Assembly (NCBI GenBank): GCA_036644995.1
Contig: JAVXOZ010000032.1
Location: 1-24,701 of the forward strand
Origin: Cryptoclostridium sp036644995
GTDB lineage: Bacteria > Bacillota > Dehalobacteriia > UBA7702
Direction: 5' to 3'
Length of the DNA stretch: 24,701 nt
Shown here piece by piece: positions 1 through 8,950 of this stretch. The translations under genes and the position numbers were made by a program. The notes beneath the pieces were generated by a model. The model did not search any database. It was not told the DNA's origin and worked only from the letters and a program-made list of their open reading frames with translations. Every line of letters begins with the position of its first letter. Position 1 is the stretch's first letter.

Positions 1-54
<54 letters not shown>

Positions 55-124
55 AGCGGATATTTTGGAACATTTGGGTATAGGCTATTATCACTGCTCA
101 TATGATTATTTGAGGTGAGTAAAT

Positions 125-397
125 ATGATAAAAATTTCCGAATTACAAGAAAAAGAGATAATTAATTGTGCCGATGGCAGGTATATGGGTTCCATGCGAG
201 ATATTGAAATAGATTTAGAAACAGGAAAAATCAGAAGTATTATTTTACCAAATCCCGGTTCTGTGGGCTTTTTCAAAAAGAAAGAGCAATCATCCGTAAG
301 CTGGCACGAAATCAGAAAAATAGGCTTTGACGTAATACTAATAGAAAGTTTTGGTCAAAACATACCTCAATATCTTCTCAATGAAAAAAATTTATAA
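125..397 (+). CDS. PRC-barrel protein, YlmC/YmxH sporulation family
   Basis: A 90-residue protein made of a single PRC-barrel-like beta domain. It opens with the family-typical MIKISELQEKEIINCADGRY, followed by a G-x-(M/I)-x-D-I-E-I-D strand and a hydrophobic IRSIILPNP strand. Size and start fit the YlmC/YmxH group of endospore formers and relatives, whose exact role is poorly known; members are linked to sporulation. The ATG follows a good GAGGTG site 8-9 bases upstream. It converges on the homocysteine methyltransferase gene, and the two reading frames overlap by 6 bp at their 3' ends with no terminator between them. Family placement is by sequence pattern; a role in sporulation is inference. 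Confidence 0.85.
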   Translation: MIKISELQEKEIINCADGRYMGSMRDIEIDLETGKIRSIILPNPGSVGFFKKKEQSSVSWHEIRKIGFDVILIESFGQNIPQYLLNEKNL

Positions 398-1252
398 TAT
401 CTGGGATGCAGCGGCAATATGGTCTTTACCTGCTCCGCAGCAACCGCCTAAAACACAAATACCTTTGTTTTTTAAATATTGTATACCTGTGGCAAATTCT
501 TGGGGATTCATATCGTAATATGTTTCCCCATTTTTTACTTTGGGCAATCCCGCATTAATACAAGCCATGATGGGGATTTTAAAAGATTTAACCAAAGGTG
601 CCATAATATCACCTAATGTAACCGCATCTATATCACCGCAATTATGCCCCAAACACTGAATTCCCAACGGCATTAATTCTTCATAGGCTTTTTCCAATCT
701 CAGCCCCATAAACGTTGCACCGTTTTGCTGCAACACAATACTTGCCATAATCGGTAACGTAGAAACAGAACGTATACCCTTTATTGCTGCCTTTAATTCT
801 GCTAAATCATAAAAAGTTTGCACAGAAAAGCCATCCACTCCACAATCAGCTAAAATTTGGGCTTGGGCAGCAAAAGTAGATTCCGCCTTTTCTGCATTTA
901 AAGTACCCACAGGTTCCATCAGTTCCCCTGTGGGTCCCATATTCCCTAAAACATAGGCTTTACCATCAGCTGCTTCTTTGGCTATGATAACGCCTGCTTT
1001 ATTTATTTCAGCCCAATCATAGCCTTTGGCATGGTTGGCTGCGTAGATTTCATTCATACTAAAAGTGCAGGTTAAAAGTATTTTAGCACCTACATCAACA
1101 TATTCTTTTTGTATTTCTTTAACCAATTCTCGGTGAGTAAGATTGGATATACCACCGGGAGTTATTCCCCCACGTTTCATTAATTCCGTGCCTGTGGCAC
1201 CACAGTGGAGTATGTTTTTTTCTTCTTTTAAAAAATCTGCAAAATTTTTCAT
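392..1252 (-). CDS. Homocysteine S-methyltransferase domain protein
   Basis: A 286-residue stand-alone homocysteine-binding TIM barrel, equivalent to the N-terminal module of cobalamin-dependent methionine synthase. The N-terminal HCGATGTELMKRG motif (residues 16-28) matches the DGAMGT-type start of the family. The three zinc-ligand cysteines are visible: C205 in GHNCG and C271-C272 in GGCCG. It should bind Zn-thiolate homocysteine in the cytoplasm and accept a methyl group from a corrinoid protein, methylfolate partner or S-methylmethionine; the sequence does not say which, and no MetH cobalamin or folate module is in the window. The start is preceded by AAGGA and lies 9 bp after the stop of the MEMO-like gene, so it is probably the last gene of that transcription unit. 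Confidence 0.85.
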   Translation of the reverse strand: MKNFADFLKEEKNILHCGATGTELMKRGGITPGGISNLTHRELVKEIQKEYVDVGAKILLTCTFSMNEIYAANHAKGYDWAEINKAGVIIAKEAADGKAYVLGNMGPTGELMEPVGTLNAEKAESTFAAQAQILADCGVDGFSVQTFYDLAELKAAIKGIRSVSTLPIMASIVLQQNGATFMGLRLEKAYEELMPLGIQCLGHNCGDIDAVTLGDIMAPLVKSFKIPIMACINAGLPKVKNGETYYDMNPQEFATGIQYLKNKGICVLGGCCGAGKDHIAAASQIL

Positions 1253-1261
1253 ATTTTTTCC

Positions 1262-2104
1262 TTAATCTTCGCAAAAAATCAATAGGTCACTGAATTTTTC
1301 AGCTTTATCCCCACTATATGACGTTGTTACTATATTACCATGGGGTTCCGGCAATAATAATGCCATGGTTTTTAAAGCTAAATTAGATTCGGATTGAAAA
1401 ATACCATCATAATTCACAGTGCTTGCCGAGGCAATTAAATCAGATAATGAAGCCATATCGCTGATGGGTAAAACTTCCTGATGTTCAATTTTAGGAGTGG
1501 CAACAAGTATGGGATATTTATTTAAAACATTTTTATAAGGCAATAGTGCTTTGGCAACATCATTGGTGCTCATTGTTTTATCCAACACCACAGGCACAAC
1601 GGATTTTTCCTGTAAATAATAGCTGCAATAATCCATTACCAAGCCCAAATCTGTTACTTTATCCAATGCTAAATTATCTGATAACATCCCATAAGACACC
1701 AATGTATTCAATACATCTTTATCTGTTTGCACCACGCAATAAGGGGTTTGCCAGCCCCAATCCCCGGTTAAGGGCACATTACCGATATTATCACCAAAAG
1801 CAATAACTACCACAGTGTCACTTTTTATATTGTGTTTGAGAGTTGCCATGGCTGCTCCCAAAGCATTGGGATTGTTATTGGCATTGGGCAAAACCGCTCC
1901 CACTACACCGTTGAGCTTTTGCACATCTCCTGAGCCATATACTGAAAAAGTGCTGTTGGTAGCATAAACATCACCATGAATAGAAGGATATATAGGATCC
2001 ACAGCGGAACCTTGCTGATGGGTATACATTGCCCAGCAGGCAACAACACACCAGCATAATATAGCAAAACCTAAAAACATTCTAATCTTTATTTTCTGAC
2101 TCAT
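1262..2104 (-). CDS. Membrane-anchored MEMO/LigB-fold-like protein lacking metal ligands
   Basis: A 280-residue protein with one N-terminal hydrophobic segment (residues 9-27) and an extracytoplasmic body. The layout resembles the MEMO family (AmmeMemoRadiSam protein B, LigB-like fold): GAVLPNANNNPNALGAAMATL at 69-89 sits where the family has a PHAG-x-YSG motif, VVVIAFGDN at 98-106 replaces the GPxH motif, then WQTPYCVVQTDKDVL (118-132), VVPVVLDK..DVAKALLPY (169-190) and a C-terminal NIVTTSYSGD resembling YANSGD. The expected His, His and Cys ligands are replaced by other residues, so it is probably not a working metalloenzyme. Its ATG overlaps the stop of the A2M-like gene (ATGA), which implies translational coupling and a shared task at the cell surface. 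The assignment is by pattern and needs a profile or structure search; otherwise it is a hypothetical anchored protein. Confidence 0.55.
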   Translation of the reverse strand: MSQKIKIRMFLGFAILCWCVVACWAMYTHQQGSAVDPIYPSIHGDVYATNSTFSVYGSGDVQKLNGVVGAVLPNANNNPNALGAAMATLKHNIKSDTVVVIAFGDNIGNVPLTGDWGWQTPYCVVQTDKDVLNTLVSYGMLSDNLALDKVTDLGLVMDYCSYYLQEKSVVPVVLDKTMSTNDVAKALLPYKNVLNKYPILVATPKIEHQEVLPISDMASLSDLIASASTVNYDGIFQSESNLALKTMALLLPEPHGNIVTTSYSGDKAEKFSDLLIFCED

Positions 2105-5100
2105 TCGCTCACCACCAAATCGTTAACGGCAACCTTGCCCAAAATCTTACCACGGGTAAGATTCATCACATAGATATCACCCATGAAATTTTCGCCAACT
2201 TGGTTTGCATAAAAGTAAATATCGGCTTTATTAGCCATTGTTAAATACATAACATGACCATGATCCAACGTTAAATCCTTTTGCGGCCAAAAAGATAGCG
2301 TTTCACTGGGAGTAAAATAAATCATGTACAAATCATTTTCATCGTATTCATCGCTCCAATTCACCGATAATTTCACAGTGGAGCCCAAAGTCACAGTATC
2401 GGTTTTTTCACTGTTTACGCTGTATTTACCACTTATTTTATCATCATAATCTTTATCTTGAGCCAAAACACTTAAAACAGTTTCCTTATTATTTTTCTTT
2501 TCGGCACCGAAAGAAACACCATCAATATCTATATAATTCAACAAACAAAGTGACATTAAATACCTATTGGTTTGGGTAGTCATTTTAGATTCCATTAAAT
2601 AGTCAAGTAAACCCTGTGTATCATTGGTTTTCAATTCCATGGATAAATCCAACATAAATAAAGCTTTAAAAATGCTATCTTGCTGCTCCGGCTTGGCAAA
2701 AGATGTTTTATTGTCAGAAGTGGATAAATCACGAGCCAAAGAATCGTAAATGCTTAAGGCACTTTGTTTATTGCCACTCACTAAAAAGGCTTTTGCCAAA
2801 TACAGTTTTGCCTTATCATTAAAGGAATTATCCGTTAAGTGATAATTCATAGACTCCAAGGGCGGTTCACCCAAGAGCGATAATCCCCAATAACACAAAG
2901 CCATCATTTCCACATCTGTGGTTTTATTTATTTTTTCCAAGTAGTAGGATTTTAGTGCTTCCCTGTCAAAAACTGCACTTTTATCTTCTGCCACCAAATT
3001 AGAAAGCAACAAATCACCATTACTCCCCGGTAAGCGGCTAAAGCTGCCATCACTATTTTGATAATAACTTAAATCTTCATTTATATATGTAGCTAAAAAA
3101 CCACTATCTTCACCCAAGGCACCATACAGCGTATTGCGCCCCATAACTTGTAAAAGTTGATTTCCCGGCAATAGGTTAATTGCCATGGCTTTTTTAAAAT
3201 AATCTTTTTCTTTGGTATCCACAGTTAAATACATAAGAGCATTTGGGGCAGAGCCTTCTTTTACACTGATAAATCCGGGTTCTTTTTTATAAACTGTAAA
3301 ATCAAAATTTTCCGTGGCAACAATGCCTACATTGTTCCATATATTTATGGTGCCTTTGTATTTACCCTGTTTCAAGGTGCCTAAGGATACCGAAATATTT
3401 TCACCTAATTCGCCTTCATCAACCACGGCATCACCAAGAACCACCTGATAACTGCCGTTATTACCCAATGCGGAAAAATCAATATTTATATTTTGGTTTT
3501 CAGGATAAAAGCTTTGAACATCGCTGAGAATTACCCCACCATCACGGATATTTACAGGTGCATATCGAGAAACTGAAATACCTGTTTTATTTTTTGCCCA
3601 TACCCTTAAATAATAATCTCCGTTTAGCTTATTGGTGCGTAAGGAAATATAACCATTTTTTGCCATAGCCGAAACCAACGGCGTTGAGGATAAGGAAACA
3701 TTTTGCCCCTCATTATGTATTGCCTCACCTTCTAAGCCAACGGGTACTGCACCACGATATAATTCCGCCATTATTAAGGGGTTATCCATACCCTTAACCA
3801 CGGGATAAAGTTCCAATTTATTACCTGCTACTATGTTATAATCACTTTGCATTTCAATATCTGCCTCAAAAGCATTTACCGCTATGGGCGTAGAAACTTC
3901 ATATGTGCCATTGCTGTAACCAACATAAAAGCCGGCATTCTCTGATTTATCTTTATTTATCAAAAAATCATTTTTTAAAGGCACAAAAGAGATATAGCTA
4001 CTTTTTTCCGAGGTGGCAACAGGTGCAACAGGTGCAAGCTCTGGTTCATTAGATAAATTGCCACCACTATACCCTTCTTTTATTAATTTACCATTAACAA
4101 CAGAATATTTAACCAAAGCACCATTTTCTTTGCCCACTAATCCCCTGTTCACCAAAACAAAGGTTTCCGTAGCAGATATAGTACCAATCTCGCCAATAGC
4201 TGAGCTAAAGGTTATTTCTTTAGTCATCATTGGCAATTCTCTATTACCTTCTACGGGTAAATAGAATAGAGTTTCACCATTTTTATCCGTTAATCCCACA
4301 GAAGTGCCTTCTGAGGCTTTTATATCCAAGGCTTTTATGGGCTTGCCATTTTTAGTAACAGCCTTTACCCTAAAAGTAATTTCATTACCGTTGTAAACAG
4401 CTTCGGCACTTTTTGAAACCAAAAGATGACCATATTGCTGATTTTTGTTATCCATAATTATAGTTTGAGATGCCACAATTTGATTTTTTACAGATAGTAC
4501 CAGTTGGTAATTGCCATCGGGTAAATTCATCTTTTTAAAAGATCCGAAAAAATTACCGTTTTTCACCTCAACAGTAGTTTTCTCAATAATCTGTTTTTTA
4601 TTTTTTATAATTACCGTGGCATTATCTACATTTTCTTCCATGTAAAGGGATTTTTCCACTCTGCCGCCATAAGTTAAGGTATCACCATTTTTCAATTTTT
4701 TATTGTTAACAATAAGATTGCCACTATATTGTGGTGTGGGTAAATTTTCAGGGGTTAAAAATACAATATGGTTGTAATCTTTATTTACTATTTCCATAAC
4801 TATATTTTGGGGGTGAAGGCTTGTTGCGGCTTTACTGTTATTATATTCTATTTTGGCACAGCCATTTTCATCAAACATGGCTACATTTTTGCCAATACGC
4901 AATTTGCCACCCACTATTGGATCACCATTATAGTGCGACCAAGCATAGATATTGGAACCATCATAGCAATAATACACATCTGCATTATCCACAGATACCG
5001 CCACATCACAGGCGGCACCATTTACCACCAAGCGAAAGAGATAGTACCCCGAAGGTAGGGTGTCATAATTTATTTTACCATCTTTTAAATGCACATCTTT

Positions 5101-5808
5101 TTTACCCAAATATTTCAGTCCATCGGTATCTGCCATAAATTTATTGCGGGAAACAGTAGCCCACTGCGGCAAATTGAACAAAGGCAAAAAACTTTTTGCA
5201 AAATCATGAGAAGATGAAAATTTCCAAACTTTTACACTGGCTACGGTGTCCACATTGCCTTCTATATCATCATAAGCAGCGTTTAAAACAATTTTTTCTT
5301 TTGGTTTAAAACTATATTGCCGTTGATCCACTTCAAAAGTGGCACTTGCGGGAATACGCAAAGCAGAATCTTGGGTTTCAAAGCTAAAAGTGGCACTTTC
5401 TTTTAATTTTTTGCCCATACTCCCAATTATAGAGGTATTATCCACAGTTACTTCATAGAATGTTCCCGCTGCCCAACGACTTGCAGGTGTAAAAACCAAA
5501 CGATTATCATACCCTTGCCATTTTCCATCTATGGCAGGGGAAATAGTTATATCTTTAGCAATATCCTCGGAAATAAGCTGGTTAAAATATATTTCCATAG
5601 ATTCCCCTTGAGATACACCACTGCGATTATCCAAGGAACAGCTTTCCGCCAACAAAGCCTCGTGGTTCATTTTAAAGGCCTTTTCATTGCCATTGCCCTT
5701 AACTTCACCTTTAATTATATATGCAGCTAAAGCCACAATAATCAATATGATTATTGCACTTAAAAGCACTACTATTTTTCTATTTTTTTTGGAAAAAAGA
5801 CTAATCAT
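2101..5808 (-). CDS. Alpha-2-macroglobulin-like membrane-anchored protein without thioester
   Basis: A 1235-residue surface protein. A short basic N-terminus and one membrane segment (about 12-33) are followed by an Ig-like Big_5/SbsA-type domain (about 55-146), a long series of beta-sandwich segments (about 150-840) with a low-complexity linker near 588-600 (EPELAPVAPVA), a helical toroid-like region (about 865-1095, with QNSDGSFSRLPG at 917-928), and a final beta domain (about 1125-1235) like the receptor-binding end of macroglobulins. This order fits bacterial A2M-family proteins that act as cell-envelope protease traps. No C-x-E-Q thioester is present; YGALGED at 895-901 lies where YGC-x-EQ is expected, with Ala for Cys. 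The start has GGAG six bases upstream. It heads the unit with the MEMO-like and methyltransferase genes. Overall family assignment is likely; domain borders are approximate. Confidence 0.72.
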   Translation of the reverse strand: MISLFSKKNRKIVVLLSAIIILIIVALAAYIIKGEVKGNGNEKAFKMNHEALLAESCSLDNRSGVSQGESMEIYFNQLISEDIAKDITISPAIDGKWQGYDNRLVFTPASRWAAGTFYEVTVDNTSIIGSMGKKLKESATFSFETQDSALRIPASATFEVDQRQYSFKPKEKIVLNAAYDDIEGNVDTVASVKVWKFSSSHDFAKSFLPLFNLPQWATVSRNKFMADTDGLKYLGKKDVHLKDGKINYDTLPSGYYLFRLVVNGAACDVAVSVDNADVYYCYDGSNIYAWSHYNGDPIVGGKLRIGKNVAMFDENGCAKIEYNNSKAATSLHPQNIVMEIVNKDYNHIVFLTPENLPTPQYSGNLIVNNKKLKNGDTLTYGGRVEKSLYMEENVDNATVIIKNKKQIIEKTTVEVKNGNFFGSFKKMNLPDGNYQLVLSVKNQIVASQTIIMDNKNQQYGHLLVSKSAEAVYNGNEITFRVKAVTKNGKPIKALDIKASEGTSVGLTDKNGETLFYLPVEGNRELPMMTKEITFSSAIGEIGTISATETFVLVNRGLVGKENGALVKYSVVNGKLIKEGYSGGNLSNEPELAPVAPVATSEKSSYISFVPLKNDFLINKDKSENAGFYVGYSNGTYEVSTPIAVNAFEADIEMQSDYNIVAGNKLELYPVVKGMDNPLIMAELYRGAVPVGLEGEAIHNEGQNVSLSSTPLVSAMAKNGYISLRTNKLNGDYYLRVWAKNKTGISVSRYAPVNIRDGGVILSDVQSFYPENQNINIDFSALGNNGSYQVVLGDAVVDEGELGENISVSLGTLKQGKYKGTINIWNNVGIVATENFDFTVYKKEPGFISVKEGSAPNALMYLTVDTKEKDYFKKAMAINLLPGNQLLQVMGRNTLYGALGEDSGFLATYINEDLSYYQNSDGSFSRLPGSNGDLLLSNLVAEDKSAVFDREALKSYYLEKINKTTDVEMMALCYWGLSLLGEPPLESMNYHLTDNSFNDKAKLYLAKAFLVSGNKQSALSIYDSLARDLSTSDNKTSFAKPEQQDSIFKALFMLDLSMELKTNDTQGLLDYLMESKMTTQTNRYLMSLCLLNYIDIDGVSFGAEKKNNKETVLSVLAQDKDYDDKISGKYSVNSEKTDTVTLGSTVKLSVNWSDEYDENDLYMIYFTPSETLSFWPQKDLTLDHGHVMYLTMANKADIYFYANQVGENFMGDIYVMNLTRGKILGKVAVNDLVVSE

Positions 5809-5844
5809 ATATACTCCCTAAATGTCATAATTCGTCAGTATTTA

Positions 5845-5874
5845 ATTCTACCACAAATTAATTATTTTTTCCAA
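5845..5874 (-). promoter_or_regulatory. Predicted sigma-A promoter of the A2M-like gene
   Basis: On the minus strand TTGGAA (5869-5874) and TAGAAT (5845-5850) are separated by 18 bp, and TGG just before the -10 gives an extended -10. It lies 37 bp upstream of the A2M-like start, in the 92-bp gap behind the VanZ-RDD gene. This suggests that the three-gene unit has its own promoter. Seen as a motif only. Confidence 0.45.
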
Positions 5875-5900
5875 CTTTTATCTGAATTTAATGATTTATT

Positions 5901-7043
5901 TTAATGAACTTGAGAATTAATTAAGCTTTCCGTTTGAGTGTGGCTAAATTTTTCATGGATTAACCCACGGTCATCTTTAAAAACTGTCATTATACCCTGA
6001 ATTAAAAACACAAAGAATATAGTGGCAAAAATACCCACTAAAATAGTAACTGCCCAAGAGTATGCCACGGTATAGGAAAATCTATTCAGCTGAATGGCTA
6101 AAAATAAGGAAGGAACACATAAACCGTAGAGAATGCCATACCTAATGCAAAGTTTGGTAAAACCGGGATTTCTGCCTTTATCATCACATATTTGTAATTT
6201 CATAATGGCTTTACCAACAGTGCGACCATGGAATAACCAAGTAAAAACAACAAAATACAAAAATACCAGCACAATATAAAGAATAGCCGTTCCCCATGTT
6301 AATAAAAAAACATCATTAATTCCCAATAAGCCAGATAATAAGGTAGCAATAACTCCTAAAATAAGCCAATCTATTCCTGCTGCCAGAATACGGCGAAATA
6401 TAGATATTTTTTCACCACGGGCATAGGAAACCGCATCCAAGGTTTCCTTTTTTGGCAATATCCAATAAAGCAAAGGTGCAAAAATATGGCCAACAAAACC
6501 ACCTGCTGTATTTATCAATAAATCATCAACATCAAAAAGTCTGTATGGTCGTGGATAAATACCATATAATGCCGTAACTTGGGTTAATTCAAAAAACAAA
6601 CTCAAACCAAAGGAAATTAAAATGGTTTCAAACCAATTTCTTTTAAAATAATAACGCAAATAAAAACCCAAGGGCAAAAACATGGCAAAATTTAAAACTA
6701 TCTGCTTAAAATCCCCATCGTGTAAAAGCAATCTGTAAGTGCCCAGTGACTTAGGGGAAAATCCTTCTACTGCCAAAATATCCCTGAGGCACTGTAAGGG
6801 ATGTAATTGCACAATGGGTCCTGTGCCGCTTGCAACTTGGGCAAAGCTTGGGAGGGGTAAAATAACCAAAAAATAGATACAAAGTAAGTATAGAATGAAG
6901 GAATAAACCACCACCCCACGAAAAACCACAACCGAACCATATTTTCTATATTGATGTACCAAATAAGGCACAGTAAAAACCAAAGCTAATACAGGAAAAA
7001 GCAAAAATGCTGTATACAATGGATTAATAAATTCTGAAAGCAT
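5901..7043 (-). CDS. VanZ-like and RDD domain fusion membrane protein
   Basis: A 380-residue polytopic membrane protein joining two domains. Residues about 10-197 are VanZ-like, with NFAMFLPLGF (118-127), FELTQ (151-155) and DVDDLLINTAGG (171-182). Residues about 212-372 are an RDD domain: FRRILAAGIDWLI (216-228), GRTVGKAIMKLQI (273-285) and DDRGLIHEKFSHT (357-369) carry the Arg/Asp/Asp-type conserved positions. VanZ relatives are tied to glycopeptide tolerance in some cases, and RDD proteins are implicated in transport or membrane functions; the role of the fusion is not known. The ATG is preceded by GAGAGG. It lies on the same strand upstream of the A2M-like gene, but the gap and a separate promoter argue against strict co-transcription. 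Confidence 0.85.
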   Translation of the reverse strand: MLSEFINPLYTAFLLFPVLALVFTVPYLVHQYRKYGSVVVFRGVVVYSFILYLLCIYFLVILPLPSFAQVASGTGPIVQLHPLQCLRDILAVEGFSPKSLGTYRLLLHDGDFKQIVLNFAMFLPLGFYLRYYFKRNWFETILISFGLSLFFELTQVTALYGIYPRPYRLFDVDDLLINTAGGFVGHIFAPLLYWILPKKETLDAVSYARGEKISIFRRILAAGIDWLILGVIATLLSGLLGINDVFLLTWGTAILYIVLVFLYFVVFTWLFHGRTVGKAIMKLQICDDKGRNPGFTKLCIRYGILYGLCVPSLFLAIQLNRFSYTVAYSWAVTILVGIFATIFFVFLIQGIMTVFKDDRGLIHEKFSHTQTESLINSQVH

Positions 7044-7105
7044 TTCAATTCCTCTCGTGAAATAAATAATATTAAAAACAGAATATGTAAATAAAAATAA
7101 AAATA

Positions 7106-7132
7106 GCGAGAATAGTTTTGCCCTATTCTCGC
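7106..7132 (-). terminator. Rho-independent terminator after the phospholipase-like gene
   Basis: A perfect 10-bp stem (GCGAGAATAG with CTATTCTCGC) and a 7-nt loop. On the minus strand it is followed by a T-rich tract (TATTTTTATTTTTATTT). It lies 28 bp past the stop of the gene ending at 7160 and upstream of the VanZ-RDD gene, so it separates the two transcription units. Confidence 0.8.
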
Positions 7133-7159
7133 CTAATTGTTTAATTAATAATTTTTAGC

Positions 7160-7714
7160 TTACGCTGCCAACAACAAAGTGGCTTTTTTCTTGCAGAACA
7201 TAGCCACAACCATATCTGCCACATAAAAGCAGGCTTGAAGGATATAATGCAAATCTTTTTCTACACTACCCTTGCCGTATTTATACTCATTATGCCAAGA
7301 TTTAATTTGCACCATGGGGTCAATATTGGAATCGCTTTCAAAACGTGGGCATTTTAAGGCTTTGGACAGTTGGAAATGTAAACGCATTTCATACATCATA
7401 TGCAGACGCATATTTTTTTGTAAATAATCTCTATTGTGGGCATTGGTGAAATAATCTGCTACAAAGTGCATTAATTCACCAACTTTGTAACTAAAGGATT
7501 TCATATCCTTGGCGGGCATAGTATAAATATCATTCATAATGATATTGGCATTATCTAAGCAGTTTTCCGAATAATGTGAGCCATCTTCCTTGTCTTTCAA
7601 ATCAGGCATCACACTTCCCCGATAAATAGCATTGGTTACAAAGTGAAAGCCATATTTTTCGCTAATATAATCACTGACATGACTCGCCAGCACAGTATGA
7701 CTAGGAATTAACAT
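7160..7714 (-). CDS. Zinc-dependent phospholipase C family protein
   Basis: A 184-residue mostly helical protein of the zinc-dependent PLC (PF00882-like) type. The spaced metal-ligand candidates of the family are present: H6 and H12 near the N-terminus, GSVMPD (33-38), H47, H83-x-x-x-D87 (HFVAD), H93 and H105/E109. No signal peptide is visible: the protein starts directly at MLIPSHTVLASHV, so unlike secreted PLC toxins it is probably cytoplasmic. Members of this intracellular subgroup are common in Clostridia and their substrate is unknown. The ribosome binding site is weak (AAGAG). A strong terminator follows, and the gene stands alone between the exchanger and VanZ-RDD genes. Confidence 0.75.
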   Translation of the reverse strand: MLIPSHTVLASHVSDYISEKYGFHFVTNAIYRGSVMPDLKDKEDGSHYSENCLDNANIIMNDIYTMPAKDMKSFSYKVGELMHFVADYFTNAHNRDYLQKNMRLHMMYEMRLHFQLSKALKCPRFESDSNIDPMVQIKSWHNEYKYGKGSVEKDLHYILQACFYVADMVVAMFCKKKATLLLAA

Positions 7715-7810
7715 ATGAATCTCTTTTCTTTTTTAATTTCTAAGTTATTCTACCACATCAAATATATATATGAGTGCCTTTGCAGTGTTACTTAAAAGTA
7801 TTTATTGTGT

Positions 7811-7836
7811 AGTATTTATGACTTAGCATAAATACT
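7811..7836 (-). terminator. Possible terminator hairpin overlapping the exchanger stop
   Basis: AGTATTTATG and CATAAATACT form a perfect 10-bp AT-rich stem with a 6-nt loop. The hairpin starts at the last base of the exchanger stop codon. On the minus strand it is not followed by a clean T-run, so it may be a weak terminator or an mRNA 3'-end stabiliser. Confidence 0.4.
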
Positions 7837-8777
7837 TATCCACGCATAATAATATATACAAGGTAAACAATGTATAAAAGCACTAAAACACCACCGTGCC
7901 ATGGTTTTAACTTCTTATATTTTCCACTAAAAACCATAAGCAATAACGTAATTAACCCCAGAAAAAAGCAATCAATCAGCACAAAATTTTCCACAAATAA
8001 TGGCGTTATTGCAGAGGCTGTTCCCAATACCAAGGCAATATTAAATATATTGGAACCGATTATATTACCTAAGGCAATATCTGTTTCCCCTTTTTTTGCC
8101 GCCACCAAAGTGGTTATCAATTCCGGCAAAGAAGTGCCCAGTGCCACCACGGTAAGACCTATTAAAGATTGGGAAAGCCCAAAATCTTGGGCAATGGCAG
8201 TGGCAGAACGCACCACAGTTTCACCACCTAAAACCACAGCCGATAAGCCGCCTACAATATAAATAAGATTTTTGGCAATGGGTGCAATTTTTTCATTAGC
8301 TTCTATGTTAATAGATTTTTTAGTAGCTTTTCTGGATTTTATCGCATCCATAAACAAAAATAATAGAAAAATAACAAATAAAATTAAAAAACAAAAACCT
8401 TCCATTTGAGAAATTTTACCATTCCAAGCAAAAAATAGAAATAACAGCACCGCCAATAAGGATATGGGAATATCTCTTTTCAATAATACATCATTTACCT
8501 TTAATGGCATAATCAAAGCGGCAATACCACCCACACAAAGCACATTAAAGATATTAGAACCAATTATATTGCCAACGGAAATTCCACTTTGCCCCTGTAA
8601 AGCCCCTACAATGCTTACGGATAGCTCCGGAGCACTGGTACCCATGGCAACTATGGTTAAGCCCACTATAACCCCGGGTATTCTCAACCGTGCCGCCACA
8701 GCCGAAGAACCGCCAATAAAATAATCTGCACCTTTAATTAATAACACAAAACCAATGGCTAAAAATAGATATTTCAT
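7836..8777 (-). CDS. Calcium/sodium antiporter (CaCA family)
   Basis: A 313-residue integral membrane protein with two inverted homologous halves, as in the YrbG/Na+-Ca2+ exchanger family. Both alpha-repeats are visible: VAMGTSAPELSVS (about 43-55) with GNIIGSNIFN (about 69-78) in the first half, and VALGTSLPELITT with GNIIGSNIFN in the second. These acidic alpha-repeats form the cation site. About ten membrane segments surround a short charged central loop (KSRKATKKSIN). It should exchange Na+ (or H+) for Ca2+ across the cytoplasmic membrane. The ATG has an AAGGA site 8 bases upstream. It is divergent from guaA and appears to be monocistronic. Confidence 0.92.
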   Translation of the reverse strand: MKYLFLAIGFVLLIKGADYFIGGSSAVAARLRIPGVIVGLTIVAMGTSAPELSVSIVGALQGQSGISVGNIIGSNIFNVLCVGGIAALIMPLKVNDVLLKRDIPISLLAVLLFLFFAWNGKISQMEGFCFLILFVIFLLFLFMDAIKSRKATKKSINIEANEKIAPIAKNLIYIVGGLSAVVLGGETVVRSATAIAQDFGLSQSLIGLTVVALGTSLPELITTLVAAKKGETDIALGNIIGSNIFNIALVLGTASAITPLFVENFVLIDCFFLGLITLLLMVFSGKYKKLKPWHGGVLVLLYIVYLVYIIMRG

Positions 8778-8859
8778 ATTAATTATCCTTTTTTTACTAA
8801 ATTATTGTATAGTTTGCCACAAAACATAGATTTTTACTGTTAATTATTAAAGATTTCTA

Positions 8860-8888
8860 TTGTCATTTTTCGACTTTCAATGTAAAAT
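8860..8888 (+). promoter_or_regulatory. Predicted promoter of the guaA-purF operon
   Basis: TTGTCA (8860-8865) and TAAAAT (8883-8888) are separated by 17 bp; an overlapping TATAAT at 8888-8893 has no good -35. The start codon of guaA is 62 bp downstream. No purine riboswitch core can be recognised in the leader. Confidence 0.5.
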
Positions 8889-8906
8889 ATAATTGAGTTA
8901 ATGTTT

Positions 8907-8934
8907 ATCTAAAAGGATATAATTACTTTTAGAT
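8907..8934 (+). promoter_or_regulatory. Leader inverted repeat before guaA ribosome binding site
   Basis: ATCTAAAAG (8907-8915) and CTTTTAGAT (8926-8934) form a perfect 9-bp inverted repeat around a 10-nt loop, directly upstream of the AAAGGAG site (8936-8942). It could be an mRNA hairpin affecting initiation or a DNA operator. A partial echo (TTTATCTAAAA) recurs at 10498-10508 just before purF. Confidence 0.35.
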
Positions 8935-8950
8935 TAAAGGAGCGGTAATT

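Noticed and set aside
4768..5138. Two plus-strand frames opposite the A2M-like gene
   Set aside because: Antisense shadows of a clearly coding frame; His/Ile/Tyr-rich composition and no ribosome binding sites.
8778..8950. Purine riboswitch upstream of guaA
   Set aside because: No recognisable three-way-junction core; only a simple 9-bp inverted repeat is present.
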